64,000 bases of DNA from an uncultured Granulosicoccus sp. GTDB lineage: Bacteria; Pseudomonadota; Gammaproteobacteria; Granulosicoccales; Granulosicoccaceae. A program made the translations under genes and the position numbers. A model generated the notes under the pieces. That model had not been told where the DNA came from. It did not search any database and saw nothing but the letters and a program-made list of their open reading frames with translations. Shown piece by piece: positions 7,988 to 16,043 of the stretch. The DNA is taken from contig CANMQI010000025.1 in NCBI GenBank assembly GCA_947499955.1, positions 1-64,000 on the forward strand. The letters run 5' to 3'. The first letter of the stretch is position 1; each line of letters starts with the position of its first letter.

Positions 7988-8632
7988 TTACTTGGCCTTG
8001 GCAGATGTTTTCTTTGCGGCTGGCTTTTTCTTGGCGACAGCTTCCTTGGCAGCAGGCTTGCTGGCAGCGGCGGCTTTGGCTGGAGCTGCTTTTGCAGGAG
8101 CTGACTTGGCAGGGGCAGCAGCGGCTTTTGCAGGAGCTGACTTGGCAGGAGCAGCAGCGGCTTTCGCAGGAGCTGACTTGGCAGGAGCAGCAGCGGCTTT
8201 CGCAGGAGCAGCAGCCTTGGCAGGCGCTGGCTTTGCGGCAGCTTCAGCAGCAGGCTTGTCGGCAGCAGGCGCCTTTGCAGGAGCGGGCTTGCTGGCAGCA
8301 GGTGCGTCTGTTGATTCGGCAGCTTTTGACTGAGCCATTTCACCCAGTTCACCAGCCAGAGCCACATATTCCTTGGCACGTTCGTTCACTTTTTCAGCGA
8401 ACGCCTTGGTCTCGGCAACTTTCTGCTCGTAGACTTCCTGCAGGTTGTTCGGGTTGGCAGGTACTTTCACCTGGGCAACTGCATAGTCAACCAGGTCGCC
8501 CATCAGGTCGTAGTTCTTGCGGGCAATACGTTCGAAAGCCTGGGCAGCCAGAGTGTTCATGTTCTGCATGGGCTCGAGGCTTTCGAGTGTTTTCTTTTGC
8601 ATTTCAGCGAATTGTTCGTTTACGTTTTTCAT
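7988..8632 (-). CDS. phaP: Phasin with Ala/Lys-rich histone-like tail
   Basis: A 214-residue protein. Residues 1-115 form a phasin domain (amphipathic helices; SLEPMQNMNTLAAQAFERIA and NYDLMGDLVDYA). Residues 116-214 are a low-complexity Ala-Pro-Lys tail built from a 12-residue unit APAKSAPAKAAA and ending KKPAAKKTSAKAK. Phasins coat PHB granules. The basic tail recalls PhaF/PhaM-type proteins that tether granules to the nucleoid, so DNA binding is a reasonable inference. ATG at 8632 has GGGGAG 7-8 nt upstream. It lies between the short phasin and phaR, with hairpins on both sides. Confidence 0.9.
   Translation of the reverse strand: MKNVNEQFAEMQKKTLESLEPMQNMNTLAAQAFERIARKNYDLMGDLVDYAVAQVKVPANPNNLQEVYEQKVAETKAFAEKVNERAKEYVALAGELGEMAQSKAAESTDAPAASKPAPAKAPAADKPAAEAAAKPAPAKAAAPAKAAAAPAKSAPAKAAAAPAKSAPAKAAAAPAKSAPAKAAPAKAAAASKPAAKEAVAKKKPAAKKTSAKAK
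8100..8207 (-). repeat. Three tandem 36-bp repeats in the phasin tail
   Basis: Units start at 8100, 8136 and 8172 (gctgacttggcaggagcagc..., period 36) with only a few substitutions. They encode the repeated 12-residue APAKSAPAKAAA block. Tail length could vary by slippage without frameshift. Confidence 0.85.
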
Positions 8633-8670
8633 CAGAGACTCCCCAAATACACGTATTTATAAGTGTTAAA

Positions 8671-8700
8671 CCGGACTACCCGCTATTGCGGGTAGTCCGG
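8671..8700 (-). terminator. Perfect 13-bp hairpin between the two phasin genes
   Basis: CCGGACTACCCGC (8671-8683), loop TATT, GCGGGTAGTCCGG (8688-8700). On the minus strand it is followed by TTTAACACTTATAA, so it could act as a leaky terminator of the short phasin mRNA or as an mRNA stabiliser. It is not a classic terminator because the U-run is short. Confidence 0.6.
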
Positions 8701-8770
8701 AGGCGCATAAGCGAAGTGCTGATGCGCATTGCTCGAGGCGCCGGCTGATGCCAGCGCACCCGAACGATCA

Positions 8771-9124
8771 TTACTTGCTGAATGAAGCTGAAACGCTTTC
8801 AGCTGCTTCACGCATCTTGGTGCTGAGCTGCTGAGCCATATCGGCATATTCAGTGGCGCGGCCATTCATCAGTTCGATGAAAGCGTTGCTTTCTGCCATT
8901 TGTGCAGAAGCAACATCACTCAGGTTGTCAGTTGACAGTGGCAGCTGTACTTGCTTTGTAGAGAATTCCAGTACGTCGCCAGCCACTGCGTAGTTCTGGC
9001 GAGCGACCTTCTCGGCAGCTTCTACAGCAACGCTTGCGAATACTCGCATTGGCTCGAGACTGCGTGCTTGCATGTCCATCATTTGCTTTACTTGTTCGTT
9101 CATGGTGTCTGTCATGTTGATCAT
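8771..9124 (-). CDS. Short phasin family protein
   Basis: A 117-residue all-helical phasin. RSLEPMRVFASVAVEAAEKV and NYAVAGDVLEFSTKQ match, block for block, the domain of the neighbouring long phasin, so the two are paralogues; this one lacks the Lys-rich tail. ATG at 9124 is chosen for a GGAG 9 nt upstream. Longer in-frame starts would run through the promoter and operator (9171-9216). It probably provides the bulk granule coat. Regulation by PhaR is suggested by the inverted repeat overlapping its promoter. Confidence 0.9.
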   Translation of the reverse strand: MINMTDTMNEQVKQMMDMQARSLEPMRVFASVAVEAAEKVARQNYAVAGDVLEFSTKQVQLPLSTDNLSDVASAQMAESNAFIELMNGRATEYADMAQQLSTKMREAAESVSASFSK

Positions 9125-9170
9125 GGTTTCAATCTCCGGTTGCTGGTGCTGGTTGAGGGCAGTTATCTGT

Positions 9171-9216
9171 CTTGTTGCAGTGCAGTATAAAGACGATCTT
9201 TTTGCAATGCAACAAG
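9171..9216 (-). promoter_or_regulatory. Short-phasin promoter with overlapping 14-bp inverted repeat (probable PhaR operator)
   Basis: On the minus strand the -35 TTGCAT (forward 9207-9212) is separated by 17 nt from the -10 TATACT (9184-9189). The arms CTTGTTGCAGTGCA (9171-9184) and TGCAATGCAACAAG (9203-9216) match 13 of 14 as an inverted repeat, one covering the -35 and the other abutting the -10. This is a repressor-like layout. PhaR sites described in other bacteria are likewise TGC/GCA-rich. Confidence 0.65.
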
Positions 9217-9519
9217 TAGCGGTACGTTTTTCTGGAAATTTAGCATGTTTTTCGTGAATCCAGCAAAAACAATAACTTACAATGTTCACATATATCGTGA
9301 ATAGCGGGAAATGGTTACATCGCGCTGTGGTCATGAAATATTGCGCTGCGGTCTGCGCGGGGGTGCCGGGCGAGCCGGGGTCAGTATCGCTGGCGGCCGT
9401 CAGTATGCGCCTGTCATGTGACAGCAAGACTGCCCGGGGGATACGAGGCCGGCTGTCGCGCAAGCCTTTTGCTCGCCGGACTCTTGCGTGGCCCGGGTCG
9501 TCGAAACCATTTGTAGCGC
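9217..9519. other. Non-coding spacer upstream of the short phasin
   Basis: Part of the 495-bp gap between the short phasin start (9124) and the phaB stop (9620). Its ends hold the phasin promoter/operator and the phaB terminator. The middle contains an imperfect TTCAC-N6-GTGAA element near 9285-9301. I see no convincing gene; the frames that cross it have no ribosome site and atypical composition. Confidence 0.6.
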
Positions 9520-9523
9520 TCGC

Positions 9524-9551
9524 AAAAAAGGGAGGCTTGAGGACCTCCCTT
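9524..9551 (-). terminator. Intrinsic terminator of phaB
   Basis: On the minus strand AAGGGAGG (9544-9551) pairs with CCTCCCTT (9528-9535), followed by a run of six T (9524-9529). Textbook rho-independent signal 70 nt after the phaB stop. Confidence 0.9.
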
Positions 9552-9619
9552 CACGACTGCGCGATCATCCAGTGAAACAATCGATTCGTCGTGCGAGCCA
9601 CGATCGATTGTCAGCTGAA

Positions 9620-10363
9620 TCAGCCGATATGGTAGCCGCCGTTGACCGAGAGATCGGTGCCGGTTATGTAGCCACTGTTGCTGCTGGCCAGAAAACTGAC
9701 TGCACGAGCGATTTCTTCAGGTTCAGCGAACCGGCCGACGGGAATCTGCTTGACGATTTTCTCACGTACCGCCTCGGGTACCGCCTGAATCATGGGTGAC
9801 TGGACGTAGCCTGGCGAGACGCTGTTGACGGTAATGCCATCACGGGCCACTTCCCGAGCCAATGCCTTGGTAAATCCGGTCATACCGGCCTTCGCGGCGG
9901 AATAGTTGGTCTGGCCAATCTGGCCACGTTGTCCATTTACCGAGGATATGTTGATGATTCGACCGAATTTACGCTGAGTCATCGGCGCTATGACTGGGCG
10001 GCTGACGTTGTACACACCATCGAGATTGGTACGTAGAACGGCTGACCATTCGGCAGGTTCCAGGTTGGTCAGCTTGGCATCTCGTGTTATGCCAGCGGCA
10101 TTCACGACAACAGCGATTGGGCCGATGCGGGATTCGATGTCGGCAACGGCTGATTCACACGCTGCGGCGTCAGTCACGTCGAAAGCGACCAACTCGACAT
10201 CAACGCCGTAAGCCTTGAGTTCGTCGATGACGGCAGTGCTGCGCTCGACATCGGTAGGGTGGCAGTTGGCAACGACTTTGTGCCCGTCGGTGTTGAACTG
10301 TTTGCACAGAGCCGCACCGATGGCTCCCGTTCCCCCGGTAATCAGAACTATGTTCTTATTCAT
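9620..10363 (-). CDS. phaB: Acetoacetyl-CoA reductase (SDR family)
   Basis: PhaB reduces acetoacetyl-CoA to (R)-3-hydroxybutyryl-CoA with NADPH, supplying monomer to PhaC. The 247-residue SDR shows the cofactor motif TGGTGAIG, the NAAG motif (VVNAAGITRD) and the catalytic Ser (NISSVNGQ), Tyr and Lys (YSAAKAG). The C-terminus SGYITGTDLSVNGGYHIG is typical of PhaB; GQRGQIGQTNYSAAKAG is the signature separating PhaB from FabG. ATG at 10363 is preceded by AGGACAGGC; an in-frame extension to 10420 runs into the promoter. The thiolase gene phaA that often accompanies it is absent from this window. Confidence 0.95.
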   Translation of the reverse strand: MNKNIVLITGGTGAIGAALCKQFNTDGHKVVANCHPTDVERSTAVIDELKAYGVDVELVAFDVTDAAACESAVADIESRIGPIAVVVNAAGITRDAKLTNLEPAEWSAVLRTNLDGVYNVSRPVIAPMTQRKFGRIINISSVNGQRGQIGQTNYSAAKAGMTGFTKALAREVARDGITVNSVSPGYVQSPMIQAVPEAVREKIVKQIPVGRFAEPEEIARAVSFLASSNSGYITGTDLSVNGGYHIG

Positions 10364-10412
10364 GATATTGCCTGTCCTTCGCCCGCGCGATTTGAGTGTT
10401 GTTCGGTTTGCA

Positions 10413-10440
10413 TGTTGCACCGCAATATACTGTATCCAGC
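10413..10440 (-). promoter_or_regulatory. phaB promoter region with TGCGGTGCAACA element
   Basis: The minus strand reads CAGTATATTGCGGTGCAACA. A TATATT -10-like hexamer is directly followed by TTGCGGTGCAACA (forward 10413-10425), nearly the same as the TGCAATGCAACA arm of the short-phasin operator. No good -35 is visible. It probably binds the same repressor at the start site. Confidence 0.5.
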
Positions 10441-10557
10441 GGTTTCATGATTTGTGAAGTTGGGAAAACGTTGTCATGAACCTGATAGAAATTTACAAAG
10501 TATTGATAAGCAATAAGAAATAGATTCAGGTAACTATGTTTAACTTTCTCTTTGTGA

Positions 10558-10593
10558 TGCATTGCGTATATTGATCAAGTGCAAAATTTTGCA
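10558..10593 (+). promoter_or_regulatory. Putative promoter/operator of the PHB-depolymerase-type gene
   Basis: TGCATTGC (10558-10565), a TATATT -10-like hexamer (10567-10572) and a perfect 14-bp palindrome TGCAAAATTTTGCA (10580-10593) lie just upstream of the coding start. The TGC...GCA elements flanking a -10 repeat the layout at the short-phasin promoter, so the same regulator may act here. Confidence 0.45.
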
Positions 10594-10610
10594 GAAGCAA
10601 CACACTGAAA

Positions 10611-11564
10611 TTGGCAATTGTGAATCTCATTACCGACCCGGATTCCCTGCTGGGAAATTCGTCAAATCGCTCGTCAAGCGGGCGCTCAATCGATCTGGTG
10701 CTGCAGAAAAGGACACGCTTGATACGCCGGCGACGCAGTTATCGGGTATATCTGCCCAGCGGCTATGATGGCGTGGCGAAATTGCCGGTTGTTGTCGCCT
10801 TGCACGGATGCAAGCAAACCCATCTGGACATGCAACTCATCTCCGGGTTTGATCATATCGCTGACCGTGAAGGTTTCATCGTTGTCTACCCTTACATCAC
10901 AAGTCATGCCCTCTTGCGCTTCCGCAATTGCTGGGGATGGTGGCTTCCGCGTCAGCGAATGCGTGACAGGGGGGAGATAGGCGATATTCAGCAGATAGTG
11001 GCGTCAGTTGTCGACAAGTTCGCGGCAGATCCAGAGCGGTTACATATATGTGGCCTGTCGGCGGGAGCGGCGATGAGTATCGTTGGGCTGGCAACATACA
11101 GTGACATCTGGCGCAGTGGAGCGAGTGTGGCTGGAGTGCCCTATGGTGAAGGTGCCAGAGCAGTGAGCTATGCGCGGTCGATACCGGTGCGCTATAAACC
11201 GATGGCCACACTGCGACGATTACTCGACAAGGCGCTTGTCAGCGATGCCCCGGACTTGCTGGTCATTCAGTCCACGGCAGACAAGCTGGTGGATGTCGCG
11301 GTATCGCAGAACCTGGTTGAAATATGGAGTCAGGTCTGTGAGCTTCCGATTGACCCGGCGAAGTTCGATATCGGGGCCACGCGGCAGATTCCCTGGCGAT
11401 TGGCGCAGTACTCGAACGAAAATGGTCGTATCAGGCTGGCTTACCTCACGGTCGAGGGTATCGAGCACGGCTGGATTGGCGGGCAAACGGGGCCATTCAG
11501 CATGACAGAAGGGCCGAATATCTCCGAATTGATCTGGGCCTTCTTCAACAAGGACAAGGAATGA
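10611..11564 (+). CDS. PHB depolymerase-family esterase
   Basis: The 317-residue product carries the esterase_PHB fold. YRVYLPSGYDG and VALHGCKQTHLDM (oxyanion region) lead to the lipase box GLSAGAAMS with Ser150, then an acid near QSTADKLVDV and the histidine in GIEHGWIGGQ. No signal peptide is visible, so it is probably intracellular and acts on stored PHB or oligomers. The start is uncertain: TTG at 10611 or GTG at 10620, neither with a clear Shine-Dalgarno. It is divergent from phaB across a 247-bp regulatory gap, which supports a role in PHA turnover; the chain-length specificity is unknown. Confidence 0.85.
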   Translation: MAIVNLITDPDSLLGNSSNRSSSGRSIDLVLQKRTRLIRRRRSYRVYLPSGYDGVAKLPVVVALHGCKQTHLDMQLISGFDHIADREGFIVVYPYITSHALLRFRNCWGWWLPRQRMRDRGEIGDIQQIVASVVDKFAADPERLHICGLSAGAAMSIVGLATYSDIWRSGASVAGVPYGEGARAVSYARSIPVRYKPMATLRRLLDKALVSDAPDLLVIQSTADKLVDVAVSQNLVEIWSQVCELPIDPAKFDIGATRQIPWRLAQYSNENGRIRLAYLTVEGIEHGWIGGQTGPFSMTEGPNISELIWAFFNKDKE

Positions 11565-11657
11565 CAGCCAAGCGCCATAAGGATGGAGCCGAGAGATTGT
11601 TGCCAGAAGCTGAACGCTGATGGCAGTATCCGGGAGCTTTCTTCGAGTATTACCCGA

Positions 11658-12113
11658 TCAATCCAGATGAATCGTCGCGTCATCCTTGATCAGCTCGAGC
11701 ACGACATCCGAGCGGACCTCATTGACATCCGGGTGAGCGAGCAGGCGCTCGTTGATGAAGGTGGCCAGGGTTTGCAAGTCCTTCACCCTTACATGCAGCA
11801 GATAGTCGGCATCGCCGGTAATGGCGCAAGCCAGGCGAACTTCGCTCAAGGAACTGACGAGTTCTCTGAAATTGACCGATGAGGCCTTGCTGTGAGAATG
11901 CAACCTGACCTTGACGAAAGCATTGAGTGCAAGACCCACGGATGCCGGATTGACTTCAGCACGATAACGGCTGATCACCCCTTGCGTTTCCAGGCGTGTA
12001 CGGCGGCGGGATACCTGCGATGCAGACAGGCCTATACGGTCTCCGATCATGGCATTGCTGATCGAGGCATCGGCCTGCAGATGGGAAAGCAGTTCTTTGT
12101 CGAATCGGTCCAT
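11658..12113 (-). CDS. Lrp/AsnC-family transcriptional regulator
   Basis: A ~151-residue regulator. The N-terminal winged HTH spans residues 1-60 (LSHLQADASISNAMIGDRIG, LSASQVSRRRTRLE), followed by the RAM/ligand domain (VRLHSHSKAS, VRLACAITGDADYLLHVRVK) and the closing VLELIKDD. Such proteins usually sense an amino acid or small ligand as octamers. ATG at 12113 gives the usual family start; an ATG at 12149 would add 12 residues. It is the last minus-strand gene after the FAD/Fe-S dehydrogenase and the hypothetical genes. It may regulate that set or the divergent tctCAB genes, which is inference from position only. Confidence 0.9.
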   Translation of the reverse strand: MDRFDKELLSHLQADASISNAMIGDRIGLSASQVSRRRTRLETQGVISRYRAEVNPASVGLALNAFVKVRLHSHSKASSVNFRELVSSLSEVRLACAITGDADYLLHVRVKDLQTLATFINERLLAHPDVNEVRSDVVLELIKDDATIHLD

Positions 12114-12202
12114 GAGGTGATTATGCCTGTCTGGCACACCATGGGTCATGACGGAAGACGGACTTTGTCTGTCTGCCTGAAAATGCCCCGTACCGTCTGC
12201 GG

Positions 12203-12673
12203 TTATGCGGCGAGCAGTGCACAGTCGCGCTCGATGAGTAGCGAGTGAATATCATCAGGCAGATACAGGCAGTATTGCCGCCGTTCCCAGCTCAGGGAGC
12301 TGAGTCGATAGTGTGTGCGAGTGGGCGAGAATGAGCTTGCCAGGCGGAGCTCGGCAATCGCCTTGTTTTCACAGCGTCTGTCTACGCGCTCGGGCAGGCT
12401 GAGGACCTGGTCGGGCAGATAGGCCTGAGCCAGCAACAGCTGTGGTGGCCGATCGTCTTCATGTTCCCGGGTGTACAAGGTGCGTCGAATCCGCTCGCAG
12501 TCCTGTGCCTCCCGGTACCCGCGGCGAATACACAGTGCATGCAGAATCTCCAGTTTCTGCTCATGGGGAAAACGGGTTCTGTCGGGCGTAGACTCGTCAA
12601 TCACCACGTAATCCGCGCGCAGGACCTGCGACTTCAGGAAACTCGAGAAAGTGAGGGGGGTGTCTGTTGCCAT
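12203..12673 (-). CDS. Hypothetical protein, probably the 3' part of a frame-disrupted gene
   Basis: I do not recognise this 156-residue protein. It is Arg/Leu-rich, with a possible helix-rich centre (EQKLEILHALCIRRGYREA) and ends LLIERDCALLAA. Third codon positions are strongly GC-biased from the first codons, so it is truly coding. The ATG at 12673 lacks a good ribosome site. The same reading quality continues upstream in another frame (next entry), joined at a run of six C (minus strand, forward 12655-12660). Removing one C would fuse the two frames as ...ADGNRHPLTFSSFLK.... It may therefore be the C-terminal two-thirds of a ~225-residue protein. Confidence 0.65.
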   Translation of the reverse strand: MATDTPLTFSSFLKSQVLRADYVVIDESTPDRTRFPHEQKLEILHALCIRRGYREAQDCERIRRTLYTREHEDDRPPQLLLAQAYLPDQVLSLPERVDRRCENKAIAELRLASSFSPTRTHYRLSSLSWERRQYCLYLPDDIHSLLIERDCALLAA

Positions 12674-12833
12674 CGGCTGCCGTGATACGCATGCGGTGCT
12701 TCGTGCTGAAGCACATGCAGGGGATAGCGGCGGCGAGTCTGTCGAGCTTGAGTGCAGCCTCGATGATATGGATGTTCACAATGGGCGGGGTCTGCCGGCA
12801 GGCCGGTTCCACGGCCTGCCATCCGTGATCCAT
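12597..12833 (-). CDS. Hypothetical protein, probable 5' part of the same disrupted gene
   Basis: Starting at ATG 12833 (GGAAG 5 nt upstream; a GTG at 12884 overlapping the dehydrogenase stop is the alternative), the frame reads a plausible protein through ...IHIIEAALKLDRLAAAIP and CFSTKHRMRITAADG. GC-rich third positions are lost after the C6 run near 12655-12660, and the frame stops at 12597 after an unconvincing tail. At that point the +1 frame takes over as the previous entry. It is either a genuine frameshift mutation, a sequencing error, or recoding. Function unknown. Confidence 0.5.
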   Translation of the reverse strand: MDHGWQAVEPACRQTPPIVNIHIIEAALKLDRLAAAIPCMCFSTKHRMRITAADGNRHPPHFLEFPEVAGPARGLRGD

Positions 12834-12874
12834 GTGTTCTTCCAGCTCTTGAGGCTGTATTTGCCATCCAGTCT

Positions 12875-15784
12875 CTAGAGACACCTTTCCAGCACTTGCA
12901 CCGGGTGCAGGACGTCACTTCGGGTGTGGTCGTGCAGTTGCTCATGACAGCTGAAGCCGTTGGTCACGACAACGCTATCGGAGGCGCGGTTGTCGAGAGC
13001 GGGTTGCAGCTTGCGAGCAAACAGTGTTTGCGCCAGGGATCGAGTCTGGGTACGCATGCCGAAGGTACCTGCCATACCGCAGCAGCTGCTCTCCGGTTCA
13101 TTCAGTTCTTCGAAACAGCGTTGCATCCATTCTCGTTCGTGAGGCAGGCCCGAGGATTTGTCATGACAGTGCAGATGCATGATGCCGGAAGGCAAGGTGC
13201 GTTGCAGCTGGGTGCCGTGAAGTGTCAGCAAGGAGGTGAGGGTCATGGCACGCGCATTCAGGTCGACAGCGCGAGCATCGTCAGGAAACAACCTCATCAT
13301 CTCATCCCGAAAAACCGACAGGCAAGACGGTTCCAGCACCACAACGGCTGCCTGTTCCGGCAGGTGCGGGTGGAAATTTTCCAGCATCTGCGACAGTTGC
13401 AGACGCGCCTGGTCGAGAAAACCGTATTCGTACAAGGGGCGGCCACAACAGAAGTGCGCCTGTGCCACGGCAACCTGAAAGCCTGCCTTGCGCAACACGC
13501 TGACAGCACTGATCAGTACCGGGGCGTGGTAGTGCGCATTGACCGAGTCTGCCCAGAGTACTGTGATCGGCAGTGTGCTGTCTCCAAACCAGCTGAAGAC
13601 GTCATCCTGTCTGTCGGCATTGAGGCGAGTCCACCGACGAAAGGAGGGGCTGCTCAGCGTGGGTAATGGCTTGTCCGGGCTGATGCCCAGCACGCGTCTG
13701 GCCAGAGTGCCCAAAGGTCCCTTCTGCAGATGGTTGACGATTCGGGGTGCCCGTGAGAGCAGTGGCAGTTGTGTGCCGATGCGGCCGAAGAAATAATGAT
13801 GCAAAGGTCTCTTGCGACCCTTGTAATGAGCCGACATGAACTCTGATTTGTAGGCCGCGATATCGACCTGTGTCGGACACTCGTGTTTGCAGGCCTTGCA
13901 GGACAGGCAGTGTTCCAGCGACTCGGCGATATCCGGATTTCGCCAGCCATCCTTGATCACCTCTCCACGCACCAGTTCATGCAACAGATGGGCTCGACCG
14001 CGGGTGGAGAAACGCTCTTCACCGCTGGCCTGGTAACTGGGGCACATGGCTCCGGACAGGGAGCGGCATTTACCCATGCCGATGCAACGTTCCGAAGAGC
14101 GGGAAAACCCACCGACGTCTTCGACGAACTGCAAGGTGGTGGCTATCTTCGGACGCTGGTAGTCAGGGCCGAAACGCAGATTGTCATCCATTCGGTAGGC
14201 GTCGATCAGCTTGCCCGGATTCATCCTGGACTGTGGATCCCAGATCGCCTTGAATTGCCGGAAGGCTTCCATGAGTTGCTCGCCGAACATGATGGGCAGA
14301 AACTCGGCCTTGGCCTGACCATCGCCATGTTCACCTGACAGCGAACCTCCGAAGTGCACGACCAGATGGGCAATTTCATCACTGAAGGCGCGCCATTGCT
14401 CGACACCCTGAGCCGTGCGAGTGTCGAAGGTTATCCGCGCATGGATACACCCATCTCCAAAATGACCATACAAGCTTGTGGTGTAGCCATAGCGATCCAC
14501 CAGAGCCTGAAACTTGCGCAGATAATCTCCCAGTTGCATGGGATCGACAGCCGTATCCTCCCAGCCGACAACAGGGTCAGGCGCGTGTGGATCCAGGCTC
14601 ATGGAGGTGGCCGATGCGCCTTGCTCGCGAATGCTCCATAGCGCCGCGGTCTGTGCCGCATCCGGTACCTGTCGAACGGAGGTGACTCGCAACGATTCGT
14701 GCATGGCCGTCTCGAATGCAGCGCAACTCTCATCCAGCAAGGCTTCATTCGGTGCGGCCAGTTCGATCAGCAACCAGGCTCTGCCCTCGGGTAGCAGCGA
14801 GATTTCCCGGGCTTTGAGTTGCCGGGCTTCCAGTCCGCCGATGATGTTCCAGTCCAGGCCTTCCATGGCAATGGGCTTGAACGGCATGATCTCGGGAACA
14901 CTGTCACCGGCGGTGAAGATATCGGCAAAGCCGAGTACGATCAGGCGGCGGCAGGCAGGGTTCTCGATCAGACGGACGCGGGCTTGCAGTATGCTGACAC
15001 AAGTGCCTTCCGAACCGACCAGTGCACGCGCGACGTTGAAGCCGTTCTCCGGCAGGAGCTGGTCCAGATTGTAACCAGAAACCCGTCGCTTGATATCCGG
15101 GTAACGTGCGCGAATCTCGTCGGCGTACTGGTCACGCAGATCTCTGAGTTGTCGATGAATTCTGGCCTTGGCGTCGTCGCCCTGGATGATGGTCTCCAGT
15201 TCTTCATCGCTGACTGGGCCTACCCACATCTGTTCGCCGTCACGGGTCAGCACTTCGAGTTCAAGCACATTCTCCACCGTCTTGCCAGCCAGCATGGAAC
15301 GTGGCCCGCAGGAGTTGTTGCCGATCATACCGCCCAGGGTGCAGCGACTGTGTGTGGCAGGGTCGGGCCCGAAGGTCAGGCCATGAACTTCAGCGGCCGC
15401 CTTGAGTGAGTCGCAGATGATTCCCGGTTCTACCACCGCAGTGCGGTTGGCAACATCGATTGACACAACGCGATTCATGAAGCGGGAGCAATCGAGAATG
15501 ACGGCCTCATTGACACATTGGCCGTTCTGCGAGGTACCGCCGCCGCGCATCAGTACCGGCAGGTCATGCTCTCGGCACAGGGCAACGGTTGTCCGGATAT
15601 CGTTGCTGTGTTTCGGGTAGACCACGCCCAGCGGAATCTGACGATAATTGGAGGCATCACTGGTGTACAGGGCGACTCCCGCAGAGCTGAAATCGCATTG
15701 CCCCTCGATCTGGCTGGACAGGCTTTGATGAAATGTGGCCAGGAAGGGGTGATGAAGTGTAGTTGTCATGGGGCAGGAGTTCAT
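12875..15784 (-). CDS. FAD-binding and 4Fe-4S dehydrogenase, YdiJ/D-2-hydroxyacid dehydrogenase type
   Basis: The 969-residue flavoprotein fuses three parts. An N-terminal FAD-PCMH domain (~45-270) has LMRGGGTSQNGQ and the FAD-binding GPDPATHSRCTLGGMIGNNS. A FAD-oxidase C domain (~280-540) has the metal/substrate-site segments LYGHFGDGCIHARI and SGEHGDG. A ferredoxin-like domain (~590-680) has CIGMGKCRSLSGAMCP and CLSCKACKHECP. A Cys-rich CCG-like tail (CCGRPLYEYG, SSCCGMAGTFG) follows. E. coli YdiJ, of similar size and order, oxidises D-2-hydroxyglutarate; glycolate or D-lactate are alternatives. It probably works at the membrane, feeding electrons to quinone. ATG 15784 or 15769; neither start has a good SD. 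Divergent from the TTT transporter, which may import its substrate. Confidence 0.9.
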   Translation of the reverse strand: MNSCPMTTTLHHPFLATFHQSLSSQIEGQCDFSSAGVALYTSDASNYRQIPLGVVYPKHSNDIRTTVALCREHDLPVLMRGGGTSQNGQCVNEAVILDCSRFMNRVVSIDVANRTAVVEPGIICDSLKAAAEVHGLTFGPDPATHSRCTLGGMIGNNSCGPRSMLAGKTVENVLELEVLTRDGEQMWVGPVSDEELETIIQGDDAKARIHRQLRDLRDQYADEIRARYPDIKRRVSGYNLDQLLPENGFNVARALVGSEGTCVSILQARVRLIENPACRRLIVLGFADIFTAGDSVPEIMPFKPIAMEGLDWNIIGGLEARQLKAREISLLPEGRAWLLIELAAPNEALLDESCAAFETAMHESLRVTSVRQVPDAAQTAALWSIREQGASATSMSLDPHAPDPVVGWEDTAVDPMQLGDYLRKFQALVDRYGYTTSLYGHFGDGCIHARITFDTRTAQGVEQWRAFSDEIAHLVVHFGGSLSGEHGDGQAKAEFLPIMFGEQLMEAFRQFKAIWDPQSRMNPGKLIDAYRMDDNLRFGPDYQRPKIATTLQFVEDVGGFSRSSERCIGMGKCRSLSGAMCPSYQASGEERFSTRGRAHLLHELVRGEVIKDGWRNPDIAESLEHCLSCKACKHECPTQVDIAAYKSEFMSAHYKGRKRPLHHYFFGRIGTQLPLLSRAPRIVNHLQKGPLGTLARRVLGISPDKPLPTLSSPSFRRWTRLNADRQDDVFSWFGDSTLPITVLWADSVNAHYHAPVLISAVSVLRKAGFQVAVAQAHFCCGRPLYEYGFLDQARLQLSQMLENFHPHLPEQAAVVVLEPSCLSVFRDEMMRLFPDDARAVDLNARAMTLTSLLTLHGTQLQRTLPSGIMHLHCHDKSSGLPHEREWMQRCFEELNEPESSCCGMAGTFGMRTQTRSLAQTLFARKLQPALDNRASDSVVVTNGFSCHEQLHDHTRSDVLHPVQVLERCL

Positions 15785-16043
15785 GCACTGAATGGCGGCC
15801 GCATCAAGACGTGCGACAAGTGAACGGTCGGTTCGGCAATATTAGCAAGTGCAGCGAGTACTGGGCGGACTTGCACGGGCGGATTGTTCCAGCGTACAGT
15901 TGGGTACACTTTTAATGCCGCATGACACAAGGACGAGGATACGCCAGCCTCGATATGTGACAGAGATGTATTAAAGAGATGTGCAGACGTGAGCGGGCGA
16001 GACAGCCGACACGACTGGAATATGACAAAACGAGAGGAATACC

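Noticed and set aside
7930..8748. Long plus-strand frame rich in Gln/Leu/Trp
   Set aside because: Antisense of the Ala/Lys-rich phasin tail; no ribosome site or domain.
9282..9575. 97-codon plus-strand frame in the phasin-phaB gap
   Set aside because: It runs through the phaB terminator, lacks a ribosome site, and its composition is not protein-like.
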